A stretch of 64,000 nucleotides of DNA from DUQW01 sp050953825 (GCA_050953825.1 JBMNNF010000013.1:62001-126000), one strand, 5' to 3'. Shown: positions 18,335 to 28,023, counted from the first letter of the stretch. The notes: generated by a model from the letters alone, not told the origin. Numbers and translations are program-made.

Positions 18335-18521
18335 CTTTCTATACTCCTTACAAAATTTTTTTAATTTATTTCAAAAATCTACATACATATAAATGAATTT
18401 TTTATTTTCTAGAAGCATATCTTTATAAAATATTGAAATATGAACCTTATAGTTTCCTATTAATTGACTCTCATTATTTATACCGATACGCGTTTTATAT
18501 TTAGTCACTCTCGATACTTTA

Positions 18522-18551
18522 ATTATACTTATTAATTGGTTTAAAATGCAA
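18522..18551 (-). promoter_or_regulatory. Pycsar operon (cassette IV) promoter
   Basis: Minus strand TTGCAT (18546-18551), 18-nt spacer, TATAAT (18522-18527), preceded by TTAAAAAG as at the cassette II promoter. Leader of roughly 180 nt before the cyclase ATG at 18334. Confidence 0.75.
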
Positions 18552-18575
18552 CTTTTTAAGCGAAATTGGTTCAAA

Positions 18576-18625
18576 CTCGTATCACGATTAAAAATAGTGG
18601 ACAGTTCGTACTCGTATTACGATTG
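18576..18625. repeat. Paired CTCRTATYAYGATWA motifs at junction C
   Basis: CTCGTATCACGATTA at 18576-18590 and CTCGTATTACGATTG at 18611-18625, 35 bp apart (start to start), the same spacing as the paired repeats at junction A. Confidence 0.75.
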
Positions 18626-18636
18626 ATACTTTTTAC

Positions 18637-18734
18637 ATGAAAAAAGCCTCAGAAAAGTAAATTCTTCTAAGGCTTATAAATTTCTATAATCGCTTTGTTG
18701 GCTTAATAAAGCCATTACTAAAGTAAGATTTATT

Positions 18735-18739
<5 letters not shown>
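18637..18739 (-). repeat. tRNA-Cys 3' flank, reference copy of the junction repeat
   Basis: Hairpin AAGCCTCAGAA / TTCTAAGGCTT (18644-18654, 18665-18675), a GGCTTTATTAAGCC inverted repeat and the tRNA CCA end. 103 bp are shared with 9045-9147. As the copy attached to an intact tRNA it is probably the original tRNA terminator and integration site. Confidence 0.85.
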
Positions 18740-18808
<69 letters not shown>

Positions 18809-18867
18809 TAATTACGCTATTTAATTATATCTAATTTTTATGGTTTTTGCAAACCTTTCATTTAGAG

Positions 18868-19428
18868 TTAAATTAAATAGAGTCCCATTCCTAGTAAACC
18901 TGATGTTAGGATTAAAAGAATTGGTGAGAATTTTTCTTTAAAAATGTAACTAAGAATGGAGATAGCTGCGAAGATAACTAGGGCTTGCCAACTAAAGTCA
19001 AAATTTTGGAAATCACCGAGTACTGATTTTAATGAAACATTTAATGCGGCTGCTAGAATAAAGCCGATGATTGCCGGTTTTAAGACATCTAATACTTTCT
19101 TAACGAGTGGGTGCTTGATGAATTTATCGCTGATGGCAGCGATAAATAAAATAATTAAAAATGATGGCATCACTACACCTAATGTTGCAAATAATGCGCC
19201 TAAGAAACCGTAGGTTTCATAGCCAGCAAATGTGGCAATATTGATGGCGAATGGTCCTGGAGTGGACTCGGCAATCCCAATAAATTGAAAGACTTGTGTT
19301 TCAGTTAAATATCCGTTATTAATCATTTCTTGATTAATTAAAGGAATCATTGAGTATCCGCCACCGAAAGTGAATAAACTGATTTTAAAGAAAGTCCAAA
19401 ATAATTTCAGTAACTTTAAAAATGTCAT
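18868..19428 (-). CDS. chrA: Chromate transporter half-protein, second subunit
   Basis: 186-aa membrane protein of the CHR family, short form. Carries the family motifs FGGGYSMIPLI near the N-terminus and AESTPGPFAIN, with about six hydrophobic segments. In bacteria with short CHR proteins, two adjacent genes supply the two halves of the transporter. It overlaps the preceding gene by 4 bp. The substrate in low-GC bacteria may not be chromate. Confidence 0.88.
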   Translation of the reverse strand: MTFLKLLKLFWTFFKISLFTFGGGYSMIPLINQEMINNGYLTETQVFQFIGIAESTPGPFAINIATFAGYETYGFLGALFATLGVVMPSFLIILFIAAISDKFIKHPLVKKVLDVLKPAIIGFILAAALNVSLKSVLGDFQNFDFSWQALVIFAAISILSYIFKEKFSPILLILTSGLLGMGLYLI

Positions 19429-19982
19429 ATCTCAATCGACCTCCCTAAATAATATAGTGAGATGCCGAATGTCATTAATATTAACATTAAGTAAATTAAG
19501 TTAAAGTTAGTTAAGAAGGCAACAATTAGGGCAATGAAGAAAATAATGATATTAAAATAGGTTTTCTCTATAGGTTTACTCAAGCGATAAGCGGCTTGGA
19601 AAATTAAAACTCCGACTCCGGCTTGAATTCCTTTTAAAAATCCTTGAATATATTTATTGGACTCAAATTGATTTAAAAAGATTGAGATTAAGATAATGAT
19701 GATAAAAGATGGTAAGATGACTGCGAGCGTGGCTAAAAAAGAGCCGATGAACTTGGCTCTTTTATATCCAATAAAAGTCGCTGCGTTAATCGCGAATGGT
19801 CCTGGAGTTGATTCAGCGATGGCTAATAAATTAAACATCTCGTCTTTAGTTATCCACTGTTTCTTTTCGGTTACTTCTTTTTCAATAATCCCTAACATGA
19901 CGTAACCGCCACCAAAGGTAAAAAGACCTATTTTAAAGAAAGTAATGAATAGATCTAAATAATCTTTTAGTCTTTGTTTCAT
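19425..19982 (-). CDS. chrA: Chromate transporter half-protein, first subunit
   Basis: 185 aa, homologous to its neighbour at 18868-19428: FGGGYVMLGI, LLAIAESTPGPFAIN and five to six membrane segments. The four-base overlap with the next gene suggests coupled translation and a heterodimer with inverted topologies, as described for paired short CHR proteins. It starts 9 bp after the DUF2188 gene, so those genes are likely one operon. Confidence 0.88.
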   Translation of the reverse strand: MKQRLKDYLDLFITFFKIGLFTFGGGYVMLGIIEKEVTEKKQWITKDEMFNLLAIAESTPGPFAINAATFIGYKRAKFIGSFLATLAVILPSFIIIILISIFLNQFESNKYIQGFLKGIQAGVGVLIFQAAYRLSKPIEKTYFNIIIFFIALIVAFLTNFNLIYLMLILMTFGISLYYLGRSIEI

Positions 19983-19991
19983 CTAGTACTT

Positions 19992-20447
19992 TTAATATTT
20001 TTGTTTTCTAATTCTTCCGTCAGTTCGGTGGATTACGATATCAGTATCAGCATTTTTAGCTAATGTTTTAGCGTAATCGATGGCTTCTTTTTGAGTTTTA
20101 AAATACTTAATGGTTTTTTTAGAACCTGATTTTCTAACTCTCCATTGTTTGTAGAACTCTGATTTTTCATCATTATTTAAAGAAATATGATATTTTTGAG
20201 CTCTAGTTGATTCTTCTTTAACTGGTTCTTCTGTGACCGGTTCTTCTTTTTTAGGTTCTACCTTTTTTGGAGCTGGTTTAGCTTCAGCCTTCTTTGGTTC
20301 TGCTGGTTTTGGTTCGACTTTCTTTGGCTCAACTTTAGCAGGTTCAGCTGGTTTAACTGGCTCTTCTGGTTTCGGTTCTACCTTTTTAACTTCTTCTTGT
20401 TTGGCCTGTGCTGGTTGGGCTTTTTTTCTTTTTCTAAAAAAACACAT
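19992..20447 (-). CDS. DUF2188 protein with Pro/Lys/Glu-rich linker
   Basis: 151 aa. N-terminus MCFFRKRKKAQ, then a low-complexity stretch of about 65 residues made of PAEPKKVEPK-like repeats, then a DUF2188 domain at about 85-148 (YHISLNN, WRVRKSGSKKTIKYFKTQKEAIDYAK, VIHRTDGRI). Function of DUF2188 is unknown. The repetitive linker suggests the domain is held away from a partner or surface. First gene of the probable DUF2188-chrA-chrA operon. Confidence 0.82.
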   Translation of the reverse strand: MCFFRKRKKAQPAQAKQEEVKKVEPKPEEPVKPAEPAKVEPKKVEPKPAEPKKAEAKPAPKKVEPKKEEPVTEEPVKEESTRAQKYHISLNNDEKSEFYKQWRVRKSGSKKTIKYFKTQKEAIDYAKTLAKNADTDIVIHRTDGRIRKQKY

Positions 20448-20513
20448 TTAAGATTCCTCCTCTACTCTAATCTCTAATTTAATTATATAATTTAATTTAG
20501 CTTTTCACAAGTA

Positions 20514-22400
20514 TTACTCATCTTTTCGATGTTTAATGACTGAGGCAATAATCGCAATCATTACAATCGCTACCACTCCGATGACTGCATAAAAGATAAT
20601 TTCACTAATTTTTAAATCAAATGGTAACATTGACGACTGTTCCATTTGAAGTTCGATTTCTTCCACACTTGGTGAGCCTTTTGCCCCAACTTTGATGGTG
20701 ATGGTATACTTACCACCACTAACTTCACTAACAACTGGTGTTCCGACAATAAATTGATTTTTACTAGTTAGAGTAATTTCTTCAACTCCATACTTGGCAT
20801 CACCAATCTTATAAACACCATCACTATATTTAGCCCCTTTAATTCCTTCAATTTTAATTTCTTCAATTAAAGGTTTTAATTCAACATCGGTTGTCAAAAC
20901 TGTCTCTTCAGTTACTAATTTACCATTAACCGTCCATCCGACAAAGATCATATTAATTCCGGTTAACTCATTTGGATAATTTGTTTCATAAATGTGATCA
21001 GCTAACGTAACTTCTAGTGATTGTCCCTTATCATCAGTAAATGTAACATTGATTCTTTCTTCTTTAATGTAAATATCAACATTACTAGTCACATTTTGAT
21101 AATCATTTGATTGCGGAACTAATTTGTAACCATTTTTAGTTGAAACTGGTAAGGTGGCGTTGCCACCTTCAGGAACATTTTCTACTTTAATCACTTCATG
21201 AGTTTCAAAGTCTAAAAATCTGACTTTATTAATTTTCGGAATAATTTCAAAATTAACTCGTAAATCGCCAACTAATCCTGAACTTGGATCTGGGGTCGCG
21301 ACTAAATAATATTTACCAATATCTTTCGGAGCTCCAGCAAGTTTAGTCCCATCACTATCATAGTAAGTAATTTTAACTGCTACTGTTGGTTTTCCTTCAA
21401 TTTCAATTGTATTATATCCATTAATTGCACTCCCACTATAAAGATAGTTAGTATCGGTATCTACGATAATATTTACCATATTATCAGTTTGATAATTAGC
21501 GGTAGTAAACGGAGTTGGCATAATCTCTTCATTAGTTTTAATATGACTAGCGGGCATGGTCGTTAGAAAATAATTATAGTTAATAGTCGTACCTGGTTTA
21601 TCCCAGGTCACGTCTAGAAAATAATATTTATCTAAAACATAAACATAATTCCAAGCGTGATCTTCGGTTCGTTCACCATTATTCGCTCTTCCAGTACCAT
21701 AAATTGCCTTAATGTTATTATGGTTAGCTAACATTAGAAACGCTTCGGCGTAAGCCTCACATACTGGATCATATCCTTCAACTAACACTCCAACTGGTGA
21801 GTGATTAGTTTGGTGACCAGTACTTTTATAAGTGTTATTTTCTAGGAGCCAGTCGTGAATTACTTTAATTTTAAGATAGGTATTTGGTTGTTCATCAACT
21901 AATGTTTTGATATGTTGTTGATTTTGCACAACTTCAGCTAAGTCTTGTAAGAAAACTTGTTTATCATTATAGATATCTAAAGCTTTCAAAGTGATAGTAT
22001 ATTTAACATTTGGGGTTAACGGAATTGATTCATAACTATATGCGATATCTCCAGTTAACCAAAAAAAGACTTTATAGTCATATAAGAACGTGACTAACGC
22101 TTTTTTAGTTTCATTTTCTTCAGGGATATCAGCCGCTTTAATGACCCATTCAATATCTTTATTGTAATTATCAACATCAGCTGAGAAATGTTCAAGGACT
22201 AAACGATATAACTCTTGTCCTTTAGTTGTTAGTTCATTTACCTCAAAATAATACTCATGAGTATTTTCAATATTCGCAATGAGCGAGGCAAAATTAGCAT
22301 CAGCGTCAATTTCGGCCTGGCTTTTCCCTTTTACTTCAAATTTTGATATTCCTAAAACTAGGAATAGAGATATTAATACTAGTAATATCTTGTTTTTCAT
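20514..22400 (-). CDS. Cell-surface transglutaminase-like protein
   Basis: 628 aa, exported and anchored: N-terminal signal (KNKILLVLISLFLVLGIS) and a C-terminal membrane segment (about 598-620) followed by KHRKDE. The middle has a transglutaminase/protease fold triad: C214 (DPVCEAYAEAF), H248 (EDHAWNYV) and D263 (FLDVTWD). Beyond it are beta-rich regions, one resembling an MBG/Ig-like repeat (IEGKPTVAVKITYYDSDG) and an InlB-type repeat (FVGWTVNGKLVTE). Likely crosslinks or cleaves extracellular proteins; substrate unknown. It starts 12 bp after the UPF0316 gene. Confidence 0.85.
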   Translation of the reverse strand: MKNKILLVLISLFLVLGISKFEVKGKSQAEIDADANFASLIANIENTHEYYFEVNELTTKGQELYRLVLEHFSADVDNYNKDIEWVIKAADIPEENETKKALVTFLYDYKVFFWLTGDIAYSYESIPLTPNVKYTITLKALDIYNDKQVFLQDLAEVVQNQQHIKTLVDEQPNTYLKIKVIHDWLLENNTYKSTGHQTNHSPVGVLVEGYDPVCEAYAEAFLMLANHNNIKAIYGTGRANNGERTEDHAWNYVYVLDKYYFLDVTWDKPGTTINYNYFLTTMPASHIKTNEEIMPTPFTTANYQTDNMVNIIVDTDTNYLYSGSAINGYNTIEIEGKPTVAVKITYYDSDGTKLAGAPKDIGKYYLVATPDPSSGLVGDLRVNFEIIPKINKVRFLDFETHEVIKVENVPEGGNATLPVSTKNGYKLVPQSNDYQNVTSNVDIYIKEERINVTFTDDKGQSLEVTLADHIYETNYPNELTGINMIFVGWTVNGKLVTEETVLTTDVELKPLIEEIKIEGIKGAKYSDGVYKIGDAKYGVEEITLTSKNQFIVGTPVVSEVSGGKYTITIKVGAKGSPSVEEIELQMEQSSMLPFDLKISEIIFYAVIGVVAIVMIAIIASVIKHRKDE

Positions 22401-22412
22401 ATGATTAACCCC

Positions 22413-22976
22413 TTATTTGACGATTCTGCTTTTTTTAGGTACAGTTCCCCCATCAATTGTAACAACATCACTTTCACCAATTAAGGCATGTGGCTCTAAT
22501 TCTAAAATTCCTTCTTTTAAAACTTCAATATTTTTCCGATTAGCATACATCATTAAAACTGATTTATCACTACTAATTCCTTTAGCCCCAATTGACGTCA
22601 GTCCGATTTTATGACTTCTAATATAGTGACTGACTTTCTCTTCTGACTCTACCGGAATAATTACGTGTAATAATACTTTCCCAAAGGCTAATTTCTTTTC
22701 AACGATTGAGCCAACATAAACACCAACGGCATAACCAAAAGCATAAGTAATTCCTAGTAGCGGTGCCTCGGCGACGTTATTGACGACCCGACTGGCAACA
22801 AAGACCCAAATTAAAACTTCAATAAACGAAACTACCGCTCCCGGAAGTTTGAAACCTCGGTTAACAATAATAATTCTCACTGTCGTTAAAGTGACTTCCA
22901 CAACTTTAGCTGTAAACACTAATAATACTATATACCACGGCGATGCCGTAAAAAATTCTACAATAAAATCTGCCAT
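22413..22976 (-). CDS. UPF0316 membrane protein (DUF5698-DUF2179)
   Basis: 187 aa. N-terminal membrane domain with about three segments and KVVEVTLTTVRIIIVNRGF, then a soluble DUF2179 domain (HVIIPVESEEKVSHYIRSH, ... VLMMYANRKNIEVL). Function not known; DUF2179 is thought to be a ligand or regulatory fold. Start at 22976 because AGGAG lies 9 nt upstream; the ATG at 22985 sits directly on that site. A good promoter is at 23000-23028. Confidence 0.85.
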   Translation of the reverse strand: MADFIVEFFTASPWYIVLLVFTAKVVEVTLTTVRIIIVNRGFKLPGAVVSFIEVLIWVFVASRVVNNVAEAPLLGITYAFGYAVGVYVGSIVEKKLAFGKVLLHVIIPVESEEKVSHYIRSHKIGLTSIGAKGISSDKSVLMMYANRKNIEVLKEGILELEPHALIGESDVVTIDGGTVPKKSRIVK

Positions 22977-22999
22977 ATCTACCATCTCCTATATAAATA

Positions 23000-23028
23000 A
23001 TAATACCATTATTATTCATTTTTGACAA
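23000..23028 (-). promoter_or_regulatory. Promoter of the UPF0316-transglutaminase operon
   Basis: Minus strand TTGTCA (23023-23028), 17-nt spacer, TATTAT (23000-23005). The rest of the 282-bp divergent gap holds a TATAAT at 23205-23210 that probably serves the ABC transporter operon on the plus strand. Confidence 0.75.
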
Positions 23029-23258
23029 TCATTTAACCAACATTATGTATTTAATTTTATAATTAAATTGATCCGTTGAAAAAAATTAAAATCTATCTGT
23101 CTTTTAATGATAATTGTATTATTTTGAAAATATTAAATAAATAATTTTTAACACATTCAAAAGATAAATTACGACAATTTTACAATTGCTTGTTAGATTT
23201 CATATATAATAGACTTGTTAACAGAATTTAACCACTAATATAGTTATCGGAGGTACCT

Positions 23259-24008
23259 ATGATTAAAGTTGAAAATTTAACTAAGAAATTCGATATTAAA
23301 AATAAAGGTAAAAAAGATGTTAAAGTCGCTCTTAATGAAATTACCTTTGAAATTCAAAAAGGCAGCGTTGTAGGACTAATTGGCGCTAATGGATCAGGTA
23401 AATCAACACTACTAAAAGTCATTTCTTCTTTATATCAACCATCAAACGGAATAGTTCATGTTGATGGTTTAGATGTGACCAAACATCAAGATGAAACTAA
23501 AAAGAAAATTGGAATTTTATTTGGAGGAGAAGCTGGATTATATGGTAGATTAACTGCCTTTGAAAATATTAAATATTTCGGTGAGTTAAACGGTTTAGAG
23601 CTTGATGAAATTAATCAAGCGATTGAAGAATATGAAACATTCTTCAATATGAAAGATTATATGCATCGCCGCGTAGAAAATTTTAGTCGTGGAATGAAAC
23701 AAAAAGTACTCTTTTTACGCTCAGTAATTCACAATCCGGAAATCATTATTTTAGATGAACCCTCAACTGGATTAGATGTCGCTGGAATCAATGAAGTTGC
23801 TGAGTTTATTCGATTTAATAAACGCAATCATAAAACGATTATTATTTCATCACATAATATGAATGAAATCGCTAGTTTATGCGAAGACTTGATTATTTTA
23901 AGAGATGGTAATTTAGCTTATTTTGGTCCAATCAGCAACTTAGTTACCAAACAAGGTAACTATGACCAGTTATATGAATTAATGGGGGTAAAATATGAGA
24001 GAGTTTAA
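23259..24008 (+). CDS. natA: ABC transporter ATP-binding protein (NatA-type)
   Basis: 249-aa ATPase subunit of an ABC exporter. Walker A GANGSGKST (about 43-51), signature NFSRGMKQ, Walker B IIILDEPSTGLD, and the switch His in IISSHN. GGAGGT precedes the ATG. The gene overlaps the permease gene by 14 bp. The NatA assignment rests on the NatB-like partner; other two-gene drug or peptide exporters look alike. Confidence 0.85.
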   Translation: MIKVENLTKKFDIKNKGKKDVKVALNEITFEIQKGSVVGLIGANGSGKSTLLKVISSLYQPSNGIVHVDGLDVTKHQDETKKKIGILFGGEAGLYGRLTAFENIKYFGELNGLELDEINQAIEEYETFFNMKDYMHRRVENFSRGMKQKVLFLRSVIHNPEIIILDEPSTGLDVAGINEVAEFIRFNKRNHKTIIISSHNMNEIASLCEDLIILRDGNLAYFGPISNLVTKQGNYDQLYELMGVKYERV

Positions 24009-25230
24009 GATTGTTTTTAAAAAAGAATTAAAGTCACTCTTTAGAGGTGGCATCAGTTTACTTTTATCAATTGTTATGCCACTACTCATTATGCCGTTTG
24101 CGTTAACGATGATTATCTCAAGTGAACAAAAAATTGATAAAGAGATAAACTCGCCTAATATTGCCTTATACATTGTTGATAATGGTATTGAACATAATAT
24201 TGATCAATCAACAACTACTTACTTGGAACAATTTAATTATATTAAAAATACTGTATTAAAAACATTAGATGCTAAATATTTAATTGTTGAAGATATTACT
24301 AAAGCTTTCGTCTATGAAGAAGTTAATGTTGCGTTATATTTTGATAGTGATTTAATCGAAAAAGTTAATAATGGTAAATTAGATGTTAAATTAGTATTTA
24401 ATGAAACTTATTCATCCGGATTAAAACATGCTGAACATATTACTAAACTAATTAGTGCCTACTCAATAAATGTTAACGAGTTAAGACTTCAACAAATCGG
24501 ATCATCACTTGATGAAATTACTGGTGTAACTTATTCTTTGGAAACCCTCCAACAAGCTTATCCCAATCGGCGGATTGAAGGATTAAATAATATGATGCTA
24601 ATTACGATTGTTCCGACAATTATCATTGGCTTTATTAGTTTTGGTAGTGGTTCGGTTTCAGCTGAATTATTCAGTTTAGAAAAAGAAAGAAATACTATTG
24701 AATCACTACTAACTACTTCAGCTAAAAGAAAGAATATCGTTTTATCAAAATTATCAGTTAGTATCCTCTTTAGTGTTATTGGTTCAATCTTTCAGTTTTT
24801 ATCGTTAGTACTGGCAGTCTTGTTGAATAAATCTTATTTTGAGTCTACTGACATTTATTTTTCCTCAGGTTCAATTATCTCACTTGTAATGGCTATCTTT
24901 AGTTTAACTCTGCTGGCAGCAGTGTTAAACGTACTAGTTTTCGTCTTTAGTAAAAGTAATCGTAGTGCGACCGCCTTTAGTTCATTAGTTATGATTACTC
25001 CAGTTCTCGTTAGTTATGTCGTCATGACCTTAAGTCCGTCAGCTGTCTCATTTGGCCAAATGTTTATTCCGTTTATCGGAACCGTCTTAGCGATGAAGAT
25101 GGCCATTGTCGGAGCGATTAACTATACTTACTTATATCTTTCTTTATCAATTAACATTATATTATCAGCTGCCGTTATCTATTTAGTTGTTAAACGATAT
25201 TGTAGCGAAAAAATATTACAAAAAGAATAA
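23995..25230 (+). CDS. natB: ABC-2 type permease (NatB-type)
   Basis: 411 aa. One N-terminal membrane segment (about 17-38), a 150-residue extracytosolic loop, then five or six segments from 195 to 405, the layout of NatB/CcmB-like ABC-2 permeases. The conserved-looking ELFSLEKERNTIESLLTTSAKR block lies between TM2 and TM3 as in that family. GGGGGT precedes the ATG. Works with the ATPase encoded just upstream; substrate possibly Na+ but not shown. Confidence 0.85.
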   Translation: MREFKIVFKKELKSLFRGGISLLLSIVMPLLIMPFALTMIISSEQKIDKEINSPNIALYIVDNGIEHNIDQSTTTYLEQFNYIKNTVLKTLDAKYLIVEDITKAFVYEEVNVALYFDSDLIEKVNNGKLDVKLVFNETYSSGLKHAEHITKLISAYSINVNELRLQQIGSSLDEITGVTYSLETLQQAYPNRRIEGLNNMMLITIVPTIIIGFISFGSGSVSAELFSLEKERNTIESLLTTSAKRKNIVLSKLSVSILFSVIGSIFQFLSLVLAVLLNKSYFESTDIYFSSGSIISLVMAIFSLTLLAAVLNVLVFVFSKSNRSATAFSSLVMITPVLVSYVVMTLSPSAVSFGQMFIPFIGTVLAMKMAIVGAINYTYLYLSLSINIILSAAVIYLVVKRYCSEKILQKE

Positions 25231-25243
25231 ATTTTATTGTTAA

Positions 25244-25275
25244 AAAAGAACTAACCGGTTTTGGTTAGTTCTTTT
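25244..25275. terminator. Bidirectional terminator between natB and mgtE
   Basis: Perfect 13-bp stem AAAAGAACTAACC (25244-25256) / GGTTAGTTCTTTT (25263-25275) with a 6-nt loop. Serves natB on the plus strand and mgtE on the minus strand. Confidence 0.92.
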
Positions 25276-25294
25276 GACATTACGCTTAAATTAA

Positions 25295-26659
25295 TTATAG
25301 AAATAACAACATTATTGCCGCAATTAAATAATAAGTTAAAATCGGAACAATATCGGCTACAGTTGTCAAGATTGGTCCAGATGCATTATCTGAATCTAAA
25401 TTACGACTAGTAAAGAAAATTGGTAAAATAGTTCCTAATAAACCCGAGATAAACATGCCAGCAAATAATGATGCACTAACGACTAAACCAAGTTTATATG
25501 GAGCAATTAAAGCGCCAGCATTAGTCGTTTGATTGGTAATTAGTGAAAATAAAGAAACTACCAAAAATCCAAAGACTGCGACAATGATACAATTAAAAAT
25601 GATAATTAATAATTCTTTTCTTAAAAATGATCGTTTATCATCTTTATTTGATAATTCGTTTTTATGAATCCCTAAAATTGTGACTGCTAAATTTTGAGTC
25701 CCAATATTTCCTGCCATGTCTAAAACTAATGGTTGAAATAATACTAAGGCAAAGACTTGGCTTAGTGTTAGTTCAAAGGCTGGAACTAGTAAAAATAAAA
25801 TTGCAATTAAAATATTTAGTACGGTTGCAATAATTAACCAAGGGAGACGCTTAGCACTTCTTTGAAGTCCAGTATATGCATCATCATGTTCAGGTAAGAA
25901 AGCGAATTTATGATAAAGATTATCATAATCATTAATTAATTGTTCCAAAACGTCATCAGCTGTAATAATTCCTAATAACTCATTTTGATGATTAATAACT
26001 GCAAGTGATGTTAAGTCATAGTTTCTAACGATTGCGATGGCTTCTTTAACGGTACTATCATTATAGGCATAATGACAGTCTGAAATCATAATCTTATCAA
26101 TTGCGTCATTTGCTCTGGCAATAATTAAATCTTTTAAAAATAAAACGCCTAATAATTCATCATTATCATTAACTACATAAATGTTATCAATAAATAAATC
26201 ATCTCTTGAGTTATTAAAGATATATGATGTCGCTTCTTTAACTGTTAAGTTAATGTTAATACTTAAAAACTCAGTAGTCATAATTGATGGTGCTAAATCA
26301 CTGGAATATATTAATAAATCTCTAATGATATTAGCTCTTTCTTCATCAACATATTTCAAAATAGCTTCTTGTTCATCTTTTTCATAAAACCCAATAAATT
26401 CTTTTAATTCGTCAACTTCTAAATTATTTAAAATTCTTTTCTTTCTTGATTCATTTAACTCTGCAAAAACTTCAACTTGTTCATATTCTGATAGTCTAGA
26501 GAAAACTTCACTTGATTTTTTAGCATCTAATAAATCAAGAACTCGTGTTTGTTCACTTTCTTCTAAATCATAAAATAATTCAGCAATATCATAAGCTTGG
26601 ATCTTATTAAGCTCACGTTTAAGTTGGAGGTTTGATTTTTTAAAATCTAATTTAATCAT
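25295..26659 (-). CDS. mgtE: MgtE magnesium transporter, second copy
   Basis: 454 aa, typical length. N-terminal helical domain (about 15-125), two CBS domains (about 130-255) and five membrane helices (about 275-454), including LVLDMAGNIGTQNLAVTILGI that matches the Mg2+ pathway signature of MgtE. It overlaps the preceding mgtE gene by 4 bp. The two proteins are clearly paralogous but diverged, which leaves open a heterodimer in place of the usual homodimer. Confidence 0.92.
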   Translation of the reverse strand: MIKLDFKKSNLQLKRELNKIQAYDIAELFYDLEESEQTRVLDLLDAKKSSEVFSRLSEYEQVEVFAELNESRKKRILNNLEVDELKEFIGFYEKDEQEAILKYVDEERANIIRDLLIYSSDLAPSIMTTEFLSININLTVKEATSYIFNNSRDDLFIDNIYVVNDNDELLGVLFLKDLIIARANDAIDKIMISDCHYAYNDSTVKEAIAIVRNYDLTSLAVINHQNELLGIITADDVLEQLINDYDNLYHKFAFLPEHDDAYTGLQRSAKRLPWLIIATVLNILIAILFLLVPAFELTLSQVFALVLFQPLVLDMAGNIGTQNLAVTILGIHKNELSNKDDKRSFLRKELLIIIFNCIIVAVFGFLVVSLFSLITNQTTNAGALIAPYKLGLVVSASLFAGMFISGLLGTILPIFFTSRNLDSDNASGPILTTVADIVPILTYYLIAAIMLLFL

Positions 26660-28023
26660 ATCATCCCCACCCCCTTAAGAATTAATGCGGCCAAGCCAAA
26701 ATAAACTAAAGTTGAGAAAAAGTCAATAATGGTTGTAATAAATGGTCCACTGGCAACTGCTGGATCAATTCTAAATGATTTAAAGATATGTGGTATCGCA
26801 ATTGCCAGTAAACTGACAACCGATACTACCACAGTTAGTGATCCGGCGATAATCGTTGCAAAGATTAATGCCGTTTCTACATTCGTGAATTGATTAGCAC
26901 CTTCTGGTAATCCTAGTTGTGAAAAATATACAAAAACAAATGAAATAACGAAGGTAATTAGTCCTAACATTAAACTAGTAATTAAATTTGAAGTAAACTC
27001 TCTTCTTACCTCTACTCTTTTCATTTTACCTTCATTAGCAATTGACTTTAAGGCCACCGCTAATGTTTGAGTAGCGACATTACCTGGTGAGTCTAACATT
27101 AATGGTTGAAAAAAGGCGAGAATGGTAACTCCACTAATACTGCCGATCATAATATCGGAAAAGGACATTAGTGGAATTGAAATTATCATTAGTATCAATA
27201 ACCACGGTAGTCTTCTTAATGCCGTTTGGACCCATCCTTTAGTTTGATCAGTTCGTGGTAATGCGGCTAGTTTTTCAAAGTCTTCTTCAGCTTCTTCAGT
27301 CGCAACATCAATAATATCATCCACTGTTAGAAAACCAATTAATTTATTTTCTTGATTAACAACCGGAAGTTCATATAACTCATAGTTTTTCATGTCATAT
27401 ACCGCTTCCGTTACTGGTAAATTATCATTAACTGCTGGGACATCAATCATAATTTCTTCAATCAATTTAGGGCTTCTCGTTTGAACTAATTTTCTTAAAT
27501 CAACTGCCCCTAAATATTTATGATTTTCATCAACAATAAATAATAAATTAATACTCTCAGCTTCATCGGCTTGCTGAATTAAACTTGAGGAAGCTTCTTT
27601 AACATCCATGTTAGGATAAATATGGACATAATCAGTGGACATATATGCACCTACAAGATCATCATCATATTCGATAATTTTTTGAATGTCTTCTCGTTCT
27701 TCTAATGATTTGATAATTTCATCTCTTAAATCATCATCTTCATACGCCTGTAAAATATCAACCGTATCATCGACATTCATTTCATCAAATATTTCAGTTT
27801 GTTTGGCTATGTCAAACTCTTCTAACAGACGAACGGCATCTTCTGGCTCTAAATAGGCAACTATTTCAGCTAGCTGTTCAATTGATAAGAATTGATACAA
27901 TTCTTCACGTTCTAATGGCGTTAGCCCTAATAATTCTTGCGCAATGTCATAAGCATGTAACTCATCAATTCTAACTTGAAATTCTTGTTGATTCAGTTTT
28001 TCTGATAATAGTTTTTTAATCAT
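26656..28023 (-). CDS. mgtE: MgtE magnesium transporter, first copy
   Basis: 455 aa. Same domain order as its neighbour: N domain, CBS pair, five membrane helices with LMLDSPGNVATQTLAVAL as the pore signature. The open frame extends upstream to 28191, but the ATG at 28023 has GGAGTGGAG before it and matches the usual MgtE N-terminus (MIKKLLSEKLNQ), so the extension is not used. I saw no M-box-like Mg2+ riboswitch in the upstream 200 bp. Confidence 0.92.
   Translation of the reverse strand: MIKKLLSEKLNQQEFQVRIDELHAYDIAQELLGLTPLEREELYQFLSIEQLAEIVAYLEPEDAVRLLEEFDIAKQTEIFDEMNVDDTVDILQAYEDDDLRDEIIKSLEEREDIQKIIEYDDDLVGAYMSTDYVHIYPNMDVKEASSSLIQQADEAESINLLFIVDENHKYLGAVDLRKLVQTRSPKLIEEIMIDVPAVNDNLPVTEAVYDMKNYELYELPVVNQENKLIGFLTVDDIIDVATEEAEEDFEKLAALPRTDQTKGWVQTALRRLPWLLILMIISIPLMSFSDIMIGSISGVTILAFFQPLMLDSPGNVATQTLAVALKSIANEGKMKRVEVRREFTSNLITSLMLGLITFVISFVFVYFSQLGLPEGANQFTNVETALIFATIIAGSLTVVVSVVSLLAIAIPHIFKSFRIDPAVASGPFITTIIDFFSTLVYFGLAALILKGVGMI

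Noticed and set aside
18371..18574. 67-codon minus-strand frame before the Pycsar genes
   Set aside because: No ribosome site, and it covers the promoter at 18522-18551 and part of the junction; treated as non-coding leader.
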